NCBI GenBank assembly: GCA_963847665.1
Contig: CAWKAO010000003.1
Coordinates: 434,001-498,000, forward strand
Origin: CAWKAO01 sp963847665
GTDB lineage: Bacteria; Actinomycetota; Humimicrobiia; Humimicrobiales; Humimicrobiaceae
Reading direction: 5' to 3'
Length of the DNA: 64,000 bases
Shown here: positions 18,013-26,194 of the stretch, piece by piece
Numbering within the stretch: the stretch's first letter is position 1
Layout of the letters: each line of letters opens with the position of its first letter
Position numbers and translations under genes: made by a program
The notes under the pieces: generated by a model
Database searches by the model: none
The model's input: only the letters and a program-made list of their open reading frames with translations
Told to the model about the DNA's origin: nothing

Positions 18013-18317
18013 TCTGTACTCCAGTCATAATCAAATTATTGATTTTTATCATTTCAGATTGCTAATCATACAACTCTAAACATAGAGATAAAACATAATA
18101 CTGTCAACGGCAAAAAAGTCATTACCTCAATAAAACATGGCTATTATAGATAAAATATTTTAGAATTCTCTTAAAGATATGATTATCTGTTTAGGGAAAG
18201 TTAAAAGAGTATGTGAGTTTATTTTTATTGACCAGGAGATTTTAAAGCTACTATGGCATTTGGAAGAAAAAAAAATGAACGGCCCAAAAATATACTTGGG
18301 TCTCGCATTATTCAGAT
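18013..18317. other. 305 bases with no convincing gene
   Basis: AT-rich stretch between the reverse M29 gene and the small forward gene at 18318. A short frame from ATG 18253 (MAFGRKK, then ERPKNILGSRII) crosses an A9 run at 18267-18275 and stops at 18319; it could be the true N-terminus of the following gene if the run length is wrong. No terminator or promoter pair of good quality was seen. Confidence 0.4.
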
Positions 18318-18623
18318 ATGACCGGATCATCAATATCGAATCTAAAAAATATTATTGACACTCTTGAATCAGGAAAACAGTTAAATCTTAAAAGAAGTGC
18401 TCCTATTATTGATAATGCTGTTTCTTCACTTGATGTCATATCAGAGGATATTTCAAAAGATAATTTCAAAACTGATTACAGGTCCGATAAAACACGCTAC
18501 ATTATCCTGTCATTGGTAGATGATCTTAAGAAACTTCTGCAAAAAATCTCTGAAAGCCCGGGCTCCGTAGACGGAAATATGCTGGATAACGCAAGCAAAG
18601 ACACGCTGGCCAGGATTAAGTGA
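18318..18623 (+). CDS. Small hypothetical protein
   Basis: 101 residues, mostly helical by pattern, with heptad-like leucines (ISNLKNIIDTLESGKQLNL, ILSLVDDLKKLLQKI). No signal peptide, membrane segment or cysteine. No ribosome site precedes ATG 18318, so the start may be wrong or lie upstream across the A9 run. I do not recognise the family. It precedes a degenerate tract and a broken transglutaminase gene, so it may itself be a remnant. Confidence 0.4.
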   Translation: MTGSSISNLKNIIDTLESGKQLNLKRSAPIIDNAVSSLDVISEDISKDNFKTDYRSDKTRYIILSLVDDLKKLLQKISESPGSVDGNMLDNASKDTLARIK

Positions 18624-19061
18624 AAACAGGATTTCACTGAAAAATAAGATGAAGGATATAGAAAGCGACTATCTTTAGGCGGGCTGTTGCAGTCCAGGCA
18701 TCAGTACCAGTTTAAAGTGCCACTTAAGCAGCAAAAACTCCATTTAACCTCATGACTTTTTAAATTGTGTTATTATGTTTAAGAGCATTAAACCTGGAAA
18801 GAAAAAATGTTTTTAAATAAAATAAGGTACTTTCTCTAATCTTAATGTAATTTTTTTTACCAGCGTTATTTCAGAAGGATGCTGCATTTTACCCCAAATC
18901 GTGAGAGAGACCATGGAGAACTGATACCAAAGTACTTCATCTTTGCCCCAGGATACGGAGACTAGCTAAAAGACATAGTGAAGAAAGTATTCAAACACTC
19001 AGGCTAAGTGACGGGACTCCGGACAATTTGTAGAGGATGGAGACTGAAGGGAAAAAAATAG
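18624..19061. other. 438 bases of degenerate, gene-free sequence
   Basis: All frames are broken by frequent stops. The longest trace is at 18879-19007 (MLHFTPNRERDHGELIPKYF, then FAPGYGD, a TAG stop, and LKDIVKKVFKHSG), which I cannot assign. A T8 run lies near 18851-18858. The region looks like decayed coding sequence ahead of the transglutaminase remnant. Confidence 0.4.
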
Positions 19062-19899
19062 TCTTTAAAAACATCTTATGAGATCAATGCAACCGGTGAT
19101 ACAGATAAAATAGAGTTTCTCTGTACATTGCCGGCAGATTATAAATACAGGCAGAAAATAATCGATTATGATTACAGCATAAGGCCTGTAGAAGTCTTTA
19201 AGAAGGATAATAATTTTTATGCCCGGTTTATCCTGACGGATCTTCCACCATATCTGACTATAGACATAGAGACATCTTTGGAGATCTATGAGCTATGACC
19301 TGGATCAAGCCCGGACATCAGGAAATATTGCTGTCTGAAGATAACAGAGATCATTGCAGCAGTATCTATTACCGGAAGAAAATATTGAGGCTGATGATAA
19401 AGCAATAAAAGAAGTGGCATCATCTTTCAATTCTGAAAATGAAGTCGAATTAGTAGAAATGATCTACAGATTTGTTTTGAATAATATGACTTATTCTGGA
19501 TATAATCCCAGCAGTGTCGGCGGGGCAGAAGCACTGGTCAAAGGATCAGGTGACTGTACAGAATATTCTGATCTTTTTGTCACTCTATGCAGGGCAAAAG
19601 GTATTCCTGCCCGTGTGGTCGAAGGGTATATAGCAGGAGCCGATCCTTCTGAATTGAGCTTGGGCCACAACTGGTCTGAAGTCTACCTGGAAGGACTTGG
19701 ATGGGTACCATTTGATACAATATATGATGATAATAATGGAGATTCAGGCAGTACTACTTTCCAGGATCTGCAGAATATCTATATTTATACAAGTTTTATA
19801 CGAAATGACGACCTGTTATATAATTATCACTATTATGCTTACTCTTACCATGGGGATAATGTGAAGATAAATAAAATTGTGACAGTCAAAAATCAATGA
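19062..19899 (+). pseudogene. Transglutaminase-like protein, broken
   Basis: The catalytic domain is intact in 19354-19899: GSGDCTEYSDLFVTLCRAKG (Cys), GHNWSEVYL (His) and WVPFDTIYDD (Asp), a complete transglutaminase-like triad. The N-terminal beta domain is read in another frame from 19062 (TSYEINATGDTDKIEFLCTL ... ARFILTDLPPYLTIDIE) and ends at TGA 19297. A third piece, YDLDQARTSGNIAV, shares the catalytic frame but meets TGA and TAA before 19354. At least one extra base (GAGCTATGAC for GAGTATGAC) and probably two more changes are needed. No start codon or signal peptide survives. Likely an extracytoplasmic peptidase-like protein in its intact form. Confidence 0.7.
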
Positions 19900-19954
19900 C
19901 ATTTTTTAGGGTGCGGACAAGCAAATATTTTAAATTAAAAAAGGAATTTTAAAA

Positions 19955-20762
19955 ATGGATGATCTAAGAAATATAAACAAAGATCTCGATCTTAGCGGAA
20001 ATATCTTCTGTAATAACAGGCGGGACCAGTGGAATAGGAGAAGCTATTGCTCTTTCATTTGCCATACATGGCTGCAGGACCATAATAATAGGTAGAGATG
20101 AGAAAAAGGGTATGCAGGCTGAAAAGCGAATAAATGAAAAATGTAAGAAAGAGATCTGTACTTTCTACAAGTGTGATGTGGGGGTCCTATCAGAGGCAGA
20201 AGAGACCTGTACAAAGATACTGTCGGAATATTCAAAGATCGATATCCTTGTATTGAATGCTGCTACTGAATATACAGAGCCAATAAACGAGATAAAGATC
20301 GAAAACTGGAAAAAGGTATTTGATGTAAATGTAAACGGTGCTTTTTATTTTGTCCGCTTTTTAATAGAGCCGATGATCAGTAATAAAAAAGGTAACATAA
20401 TAGTGATAGGTTCTGTTGTGTCTCATACCGGCGCAGGTGGCGGAATGCACTACGCATCATCAAAATCTGCTCTTATAGGGATAATGAATAGGGTCAATTA
20501 CGAACTTCTATCTTCAGGGATAAGATCAAATATGATAAGCCCGGGGGTCATAGACACTGCTATGTTGAGGAAAAAATATCCTGATAAAGTAGAGGTCAAT
20601 AAAAAGATAATAGACCGGATACCTGCTGGAAGGATAGGCCTGCCGCAGGATGTTGCAAATGTTGCGCTATTCTTGGCTTCTGATATGTCTGAATATATTG
20701 TCGGTCAGGACATATTGGTAGATGGAGGCAGGTTATATTACTGGCATCCATCAAAAAAGTAA
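19955..20762 (+). CDS. SDR-family oxidoreductase, one N-terminal frameshift
   Basis: NAD(P)-dependent short-chain dehydrogenase/reductase, about 269 residues if repaired. ATG 19955 opens MDDLRNINKDLDLSG; after GGAAATATC near 20000 one base must be dropped to continue as ISSVITGGTSGIGEAIALSF, the TGxxxGIG cofactor motif, so the intact frame visible from ATG 20112 lacks it. The catalytic Ser-Tyr-Lys is in IGSVV/HYASSKSA, and the C-terminus ends SEYIVGQDILVDGGR. AAGGAATTT precedes the start. Substrate unknown; a sugar or polyol is likely from context. Confidence 0.82.
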
Positions 20763-20857
20763 TTATTTTTTAGAATTTTTGATGATCCCTGGTAAATACC
20801 GGCAACCAATAGGTACCTTAGTGGCAGGCACTTTACTTTAAAGACCTGCAAAAGGGT

Positions 20858-21619
20858 ATGGGAAAATCAATGAAATTTTTAATTAGTCAGCAACCAGATT
20901 TTTCAGAGTTCATGAGCTTGCCGGGTATTTTTGTTGCAGTATCTGCAAGAAAAGACGGCAACATGAAAGTTTTCAGCAGTTCCGGTATAGACCCGGCAGC
21001 CGTGATCAACCGCTGCAGGTATTTTAAGCAAATCGGAATTTCAGAGCAGGACACTGTAAGCGTAAATGCTTCTCATAGTGACGTAGTCAGGATTGTGACC
21101 GGTTCAGATACCGGCATTACCTTCCAAGATACTGACGGCTTGATAACATCCAGGAGAAACGTATTTCTTGCCATAACAATAGCTGACTGCCTGCCGATCA
21201 TACTATTTGAACCTGAAAAAAGACTGCTGGGCCTGGTCCACAGCGGTTGGAAAGGTCTTGATATAGAAATAATAAAGGAAGCGATAGATAAGATGAAAGA
21301 CACTTTTGGGGCCGATCCTGGGAAAATTCTTGCAGGAATAGGGCCGGGGATAGGACCTTGTCATTTTGAAGTTAGAGAAGACCTCTTAAAGAGATTCGAT
21401 TCTTATCCTGCAGCAATACAAAAAAGGGGTAAGAAGTTTTTTATGGATCTAAAACTCATTGCGAAAATGCAGATGGAAACAGCAGGAATAAAACCAGAAA
21501 ATATTTATATAAGTCCCGATTGCACGTACTGTATGTCAGATAAATATTTTTCATTCAGGAAAGATAGGATAAAGCCTGTAAAAGCTATGCTCTGCATTGC
21601 AGCAATGTTTAAAAAGTGA
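20858..21619 (+). CDS. pgeF: PgeF/YfiH family protein (laccase-domain, peptidoglycan editing factor / purine phosphorylase)
   Basis: 253 residues. Family motifs in order: VNASHSDVV (His), DTDGLIT, ITIADCLPIILF (Cys), GLVHSGWKG (His), AGIGPGIGPCHFEV and CTYCMSDKYFSFRKD. The Cys and two His form the zinc site. Members act on purine nucleosides (LACC1-type phosphorolysis) or trim wrong amino acids from peptidoglycan precursors (E. coli YfiH). The first ATG at 20858 follows AAAGGGT; ATG 20870 is an alternative. A strong terminator follows at 21750. Confidence 0.9.
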   Translation: MGKSMKFLISQQPDFSEFMSLPGIFVAVSARKDGNMKVFSSSGIDPAAVINRCRYFKQIGISEQDTVSVNASHSDVVRIVTGSDTGITFQDTDGLITSRRNVFLAITIADCLPIILFEPEKRLLGLVHSGWKGLDIEIIKEAIDKMKDTFGADPGKILAGIGPGIGPCHFEVREDLLKRFDSYPAAIQKRGKKFFMDLKLIAKMQMETAGIKPENIYISPDCTYCMSDKYFSFRKDRIKPVKAMLCIAAMFKK

Positions 21620-21749
21620 TTAAAATAGGATTCTATCAAGGAATTTTCAGGCCAAACATTAAAATATTCTAATCTGATTTTAATGGGATCTTAAACTCAT
21701 TAAGATATTTTATACAAATGATACTTTTTCATTTGACTCCTTTCGTAAA

Positions 21750-21783
21750 ACAGGGCCCCATAGCAATATGGGGTCTTGTTTTT
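21750..21783. terminator. Bidirectional intrinsic terminator
   Basis: A 13-pair stem (21750-21762 with 21767-21779, two G-U pairs in the + transcript) closed by a GCAA tetraloop is followed by TTTTT on the + strand and by TTTT on the - strand. It lies between the convergent pgeF and the LsrF-like aldolase genes and can end both. Confidence 0.9.
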
Positions 21784-21790
21784 GTCAGGG

Positions 21791-22573
21791 TCACTTATTA
21801 GCTTGAAATATTTTCATTGCCTTTTCTACATCTGCCTTTTCGTGGATTATTGCCCTTAAGGCTTTTGCAGAAGCTACGGGGTGTGGGGTCTGCCAGACAT
21901 TTCTGCCCAGGTTAATGCCGATTGCGCCTCTCTGCATACCATCGTAGACAAATTCAAAGACTTCCTTTTCTGTTTCACATTTGGGCCCACCAGCGATCAT
22001 TACGGGTACCGGGCATGTATCGACGACTTTCTCAAAATCTTCGCACCAGTAAGTCTTTACCACAGTCGCACCCATTTCGGCGCATATCCTGCATGCAAGT
22101 GAAAGATACCTTGAATCCCTTTTCTCAAGTTCCTTTCCCACCGCAGTTATAGCCATAACAGGGATCCCGTATTTCTCACATTCATTAATGGTCTTTGCAA
22201 GGTTCAGTATTGTCTGTTTTTCGTAATCGCTGCCGATAAAAACAGATATTCCCACAGCTGATGCATTTATCCTGATGATCTCCTCTATTGATGTGGTGAT
22301 CTCCTCGTTTGAAAGGTCCTTGCAGAGTATGCTTGTTCCACCGGATATCCTCAAAACTATAGGCAGGCTATTATCAGGAGGTATTGTATTTCTTATCACT
22401 CCTCTTGTCGCAAAAAGGGCATCGCAGTATTGCTGTATATCTTTTATGGTCTCATAAGGTTTTTCCAGTCCACGGGTAGGGCCCAAAAAGTAACCATGAT
22501 CAATTGGCAAAAAGAAACAATGTCCATCGCTTTTGATTATCTGTGACAACCTGTTTGCTTTACCCCAATCCAT
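21791..22573 (-). CDS. LsrF-like / DeoC-FbaB family class I aldolase or thiolase
   Basis: 260-residue TIM barrel. FLPIDHGYFLGPTRGLE is the signature start of LsrF (which processes phosphorylated AI-2 by CoA-dependent thiolysis); the Schiff-base lysine is in ATVVKTYWCEDF and the phosphate site in MIAGGPKCE and IGINLGRNVWQ. CTGGAGGTATAAAT precedes ATG on the reverse strand. It is divergent from an SDR, MFS and the Lsr/Rha-type importer at 24.9-29.9 kb, so it may act on the sugar or signal imported there. No LsrG or LsrR is seen, so an AI-2 role is only a possibility; a ketose-phosphate aldolase role is equally open. Confidence 0.8.
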   Translation of the reverse strand: MDWGKANRLSQIIKSDGHCFFLPIDHGYFLGPTRGLEKPYETIKDIQQYCDALFATRGVIRNTIPPDNSLPIVLRISGGTSILCKDLSNEEITTSIEEIIRINASAVGISVFIGSDYEKQTILNLAKTINECEKYGIPVMAITAVGKELEKRDSRYLSLACRICAEMGATVVKTYWCEDFEKVVDTCPVPVMIAGGPKCETEKEVFEFVYDGMQRGAIGINLGRNVWQTPHPVASAKALRAIIHEKADVEKAMKIFQANK

Positions 22574-22733
22574 ATTTATACCTCCAGAAATAATTGTTTA
22601 TTTTGTGATTAGCACTTGATTATTATAATTTAAATACTTAATATTTCAAAAAGTAAATATATAAAACACCGATATACATATTTTTATTTACGGGATAATT
22701 GGTAAAGAAATGTTTTAATGGAGGTATATAGTT

Positions 22734-23483
22734 ATGGCGGACAGATTAAAAGATAAGGTAGCAATAATAACCGGAGGCAGTACCGGCATAGGAAAGGGAA
22801 TAGCAAAGATATTTATAAAAGAAGGTGCAAAGGTCGCCATAGCAGCAAGGGATGAAAAGAAACTTACCGGTGCAGCAAGTGAGATCGGAGGCGGTAATAT
22901 ACTGGGTGTAAAATGTGATATCACGAGTTCGGATGAAGTCAAAAACCTTATTCAGAAAACTCTGGATAAATTTGGCAGGATAAATATTCTTGTCAATAAT
23001 GCAGGTATCAACCCGGCAAGACAGTTTACAATCGAAGATACGACTGAAGAGGAGTGGGAACAATATCAGGGAATAAATGCCAAAGGCTCCTTCCTCTGTT
23101 CAAAATATGCGATACCGCACATAAGGAAAGCAGGCGGAGGTTCTATTATAATGATATCTTCCATATCTGCGCACATCGGCCAGCAAAACGTGGGGCCATA
23201 TAACTCCTCAAAAGCGGCCCAGGAAGGCCTGATAAGAAGTATGGCTATGGATTTTGCAAAGGATAAAATAAGGGTAAATGCAATATGCCCGGGATGGGTT
23301 ATGGTCGAAAGCTTAAAGGAACCCAGGCAAAAGATCATGGATTTTATTGAGTCGATCCATCCAATAGGCAGGATAGGTACGCCGGAAGATATTGCATGGG
23401 CTGCAGTATATCTGGCCTCAGATGAATCTACATGGGTGACAGGGGCGTCATTTGCAATAGACGGCGGTTATACAGCACAATGA
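22734..23483 (+). CDS. SDR-family oxidoreductase
   Basis: 249 residues, classical short-chain dehydrogenase. Cofactor motif ITGGSTGIGKGIAKIF, NNAG at about residue 90, catalytic Ser in MISSISAH and Tyr-Lys in PYNSSKAA, and C-terminal PEDIAWAAVYLASDES...FAIDGGY. The arginine pair AARDEK after strand 2 suggests NADP(H). GGAGGTATATAG precedes ATG. It opens the run SDR - MFS - importer, divergent from the LsrF-like gene, and likely oxidises or reduces a sugar or sugar acid. Confidence 0.9.
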   Translation: MADRLKDKVAIITGGSTGIGKGIAKIFIKEGAKVAIAARDEKKLTGAASEIGGGNILGVKCDITSSDEVKNLIQKTLDKFGRINILVNNAGINPARQFTIEDTTEEEWEQYQGINAKGSFLCSKYAIPHIRKAGGGSIIMISSISAHIGQQNVGPYNSSKAAQEGLIRSMAMDFAKDKIRVNAICPGWVMVESLKEPRQKIMDFIESIHPIGRIGTPEDIAWAAVYLASDESTWVTGASFAIDGGYTAQ

Positions 23484-23531
23484 CCGGACTGCGGATCATA
23501 GAAAAAAATACCACAATATTAAATCAGTTTT

Positions 23532-24719
23532 ATGACATCATTTTCAGTTGTAAAAAATAATATCAACCGGTTCGGTCCTGTAAAGAATTCAAGTTATACA
23601 CTTATATCAGTTTCATTTTGTAAGTTTCTTTACGGATTTTATACAGCTGCTATCGGTTCACTGCTTGTCCCGATAGGCATAGCTTTTAATATTGATATTG
23701 CGATCCAGAGTGTCGTTTTTCCTTTTAACTACTTCGGACAGATTGTCATCATTTTCTTTGTTGGGTATTTTGCTGATAAACTTGGCAAAAAAATTGTCCA
23801 TATAGTCTCACTTATTCTTCTCGGTATTTCAGCCCTGTTTTTTAATTTTATAGGTGCTTTCTATATTCTCCTGATCTTTTTCTTTTTCATGGGGCTTTTC
23901 GGTATTTCAATAAACACCATTGCAGATGCTACAGTCTCAGATTCCTTCAAAAACCAGAAAGGATTCTACCTGAATATGGCCCATGTGTTTTTTGGGCTTG
24001 GAGCCCTTACTTCACCGATCGTCTTTAATTTTGTATTTTCATTGACAGGTGATTTCAGGACAATTTATTTCATTCTTTTCATCATTTCTTTTTTGATACT
24101 GGCGCTCATAATACCTGCAAAATATCCGGTTGTAGAGGATGAAAAGATAAAACCAAAAGTATTGCTTGATCTTCTAAGAAATAAAAAATTTCTTTATCTA
24201 TGTTTCTTTGGACTTTTTTCTGCCGGTTCGCAGCATTCAGTATCAGGATGGATACCCACACTGTTCCAGAAAAACCTGAATATATCTGCAGAGATATCAA
24301 ATTACGCCCTGTCCTTTTACTGGATAGCAATAGTAGTCGGCAGGATAATAACTGCTTTTCTCTCCAGAAAGTTCAGCGAGGCTATTCTGTTAAGGGTGAT
24401 GAATATGATGATGTTCTTTGTGCTGGCTGCTTCTTTCTTTTTTAATAGCTATGCGCTGCTTCTGGCAGATTATCTGCTGTTTGGTCTGCTTCTGGGAGGC
24501 ACTTTTCCACTTGTCATTGCATACAGCGCAGCGATTTTCCCAAAATACAGCACAACAAGGCTTGCTGCAGTATTCTCCTTCTCTGCAATAGGCATGTTCG
24601 TAATCCCTACAATCATAGGGGTACTTGGGAAATATTTTGTGATATATAAGATAATATCTTTTACAGCACTTTCGTTTCTTGCTTATATCCCAATATTTTT
24701 CAAAAGGCTGCGGGACTGA
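23532..24719 (+). CDS. MFS transporter, paralogue of the one at 14435
   Basis: 395 residues, about 12 membrane segments. FADKLGKKIVH is a normal motif A between helices 2 and 3. GFYLNMAHVFFGLGAL matches GFYLNLTQVFFGIGAF of the other MFS protein in this window at the same place. It follows the SDR by 48 bases and precedes the importer promoter. Ribosome site before ATG 23532 is weak. Probable sugar or sugar-acid permease. Confidence 0.87.
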   Translation: MTSFSVVKNNINRFGPVKNSSYTLISVSFCKFLYGFYTAAIGSLLVPIGIAFNIDIAIQSVVFPFNYFGQIVIIFFVGYFADKLGKKIVHIVSLILLGISALFFNFIGAFYILLIFFFFMGLFGISINTIADATVSDSFKNQKGFYLNMAHVFFGLGALTSPIVFNFVFSLTGDFRTIYFILFIISFLILALIIPAKYPVVEDEKIKPKVLLDLLRNKKFLYLCFFGLFSAGSQHSVSGWIPTLFQKNLNISAEISNYALSFYWIAIVVGRIITAFLSRKFSEAILLRVMNMMMFFVLAASFFFNSYALLLADYLLFGLLLGGTFPLVIAYSAAIFPKYSTTRLAAVFSFSAIGMFVIPTIIGVLGKYFVIYKIISFTALSFLAYIPIFFKRLRD

Positions 24720-24810
24720 TCAAGATGAAGGTAAAAAAAATCCGTTCAAGCAGAGAGCCTGAGTTTTTGAAATGGAGATACACATTTTAAAATTTTTTAA
24801 ATAGGAAGAA

Positions 24811-24839
24811 TTGACACATGTAAAGATTTGGATTAAAAT
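24811..24839 (+). promoter_or_regulatory. Strong sigma-70-type promoter for the sugar importer
   Basis: Perfect TTGACA at 24811-24816, 17-base spacer, TAAAAT at 24834-24839. The binding-protein gene starts about 100 bases downstream with AAGGAGGAAAAGAA before its ATG, leaving a leader of about 90 bases. Confidence 0.7.
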
Positions 24840-24939
24840 ATATTATTACATGACTATTATAATTAATTTCCAGGGAGGTGAAAAAAAATAAAAAACGTAT
24901 TTCAACAAAAGAAATCAAATCCAACAAGGAGGAAAAGAA

Positions 24940-26058
24940 ATGAAGAAAGCATTACTGATTTTGTTAGTAATAGTTTTCGCTGTTTCGCTGTCAGTTTCTG
25001 GCTTTGCTTGTAAGCAAGCAGCTACAGAGACAACTGCAGCAGCAGCTGAGACAGAAGCAGCAGCTGGAAAAAATATTGCAGATCTTGATATTGCCTATGT
25101 CGTCAAGGCAGATGGTATTACATGGTTTGACACTGAAAGAGCTGGTCTTGACCAGTGTGCAGCAGACTATGGTTTCAAGGCTACAACTGTTGGACCTCCA
25201 ACAGCTGATGCTGCACTTCAGGCACAGATGATAGAAGACTATATTGCAGCTGGCGTAGAAGCAGTAGGTGTTTGCCCGAATGACCCTGCAGCGATCGAAC
25301 CTGTATTTGAGAAAGCAATGTCACAGGGTATAATCACTTTTGCGCATGAAGGCTCAAGCTTCAAAAATGTAAACTTTGATATCGAAGCTATGTCAAACCA
25401 GACATTCGGTGAAGAGATCATGAAAGCTGGAGTCGGTTACGGTGGCGATACTGGAGAATATGTATGGTCAGTCGGCTGGTTGTCTTCAACCTCCCATAAT
25501 GAATGGGTAGATGCAGGAATCGCACTGCAGCAGGCAGAATATCCTGACAAAGTAAATGCACTTGGTTATGAAGCAGGTTCTGACAGGTTTGAAGAACAGG
25601 AAGATGCCACTATAGCACATGATAAGATGGTCGAACTCATTAAGACTTATCCTGAAATAAATCAATTATTCGGAAGCCCGATGACTACCATGGTAGCAGC
25701 AGGTCTTGTAGTTGAAGAAATGGGTCTGAAGGATAAAGTATTTGCAACTGGAACCGGTCTACCTATTACAATAGGCGATCATTTAAAGAATGGTTATGTA
25801 CAGGAAGGATTCTTCTGGGATCCTTGGGGTGTTGGCTATGCAATGGGTTATATAATCATGAGAGAATATATGGGCGACCCGATGAAGCCAGGAGAAGCAG
25901 TTGTTAAACCAGACGGTACACCACTAAAGAGATATGAAAAGATCGATATGGTCACCAATGCAAATGGTGGAACTGTAATATTCGGTCAGGGGCTTGAAAG
26001 AATAACACTTGACAATCTTGAAGAATGGGATGCTATATTCAAGGGTTATGGATTCTAA
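24940..26058 (+). CDS. Sugar ABC transporter substrate-binding lipoprotein, LsrB/RhaS type
   Basis: 372 residues. Signal peptide with hydrophobic core (LLILLVIVFAVSLSVSG) and a lipobox-like FAC at about residue 25, then an Ala/Glu/Thr-rich linker. The mature protein has the periplasmic type I fold: DIAYVVKADGITWFD, TTVGPPTADAALQAQMIEDY, VEAVGVCPNDPAAIEPVF and FAHEG resemble the autoinducer-2 (LsrB) and rhamnose (RhaS) binding proteins rather than ribose or galactose ones. It heads the importer operon, with a separate strong promoter upstream and a 16-pair hairpin downstream that would raise its level over the membrane genes. Confidence 0.88.
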   Translation: MKKALLILLVIVFAVSLSVSGFACKQAATETTAAAAETEAAAGKNIADLDIAYVVKADGITWFDTERAGLDQCAADYGFKATTVGPPTADAALQAQMIEDYIAAGVEAVGVCPNDPAAIEPVFEKAMSQGIITFAHEGSSFKNVNFDIEAMSNQTFGEEIMKAGVGYGGDTGEYVWSVGWLSSTSHNEWVDAGIALQQAEYPDKVNALGYEAGSDRFEEQEDATIAHDKMVELIKTYPEINQLFGSPMTTMVAAGLVVEEMGLKDKVFATGTGLPITIGDHLKNGYVQEGFFWDPWGVGYAMGYIIMREYMGDPMKPGEAVVKPDGTPLKRYEKIDMVTNANGGTVIFGQGLERITLDNLEEWDAIFKGYGF

Positions 26059-26104
26059 AACAATCAGCATTGCAGAACAAATACCTAATCTTGATTAATT
26101 GAAA

Positions 26105-26143
26105 AACAAGTTGGTTAGAATAATAAGTTCTAACCAACTTGTT
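26105..26143 (+). terminator. Perfect 16-pair intercistronic hairpin after the binding-protein gene
   Basis: Arms 26105-26120 and 26128-26143 are fully complementary, loop TAATAAG. There is no long U tract (GTTTAGTATG follows), so it is better read as an mRNA 3'-end stabiliser or leaky attenuator between the binding-protein and ATPase genes, the well-known arrangement in sugar ABC operons. Confidence 0.7.
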
Positions 26144-26194
26144 TAGTATGATTATGTAAGTTTTATAAAGTAAAAAGAATTAATTTTAAACAAA

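Noticed and set aside
18879..19007. Short frame with an internal TAG (APGYGD, stop, LKDIVKK) as a pyrrolysine protein
   Set aside because: Only 43 codons, no ribosome site, no family match and no other amber readthrough in the window; a decayed remnant is simpler.
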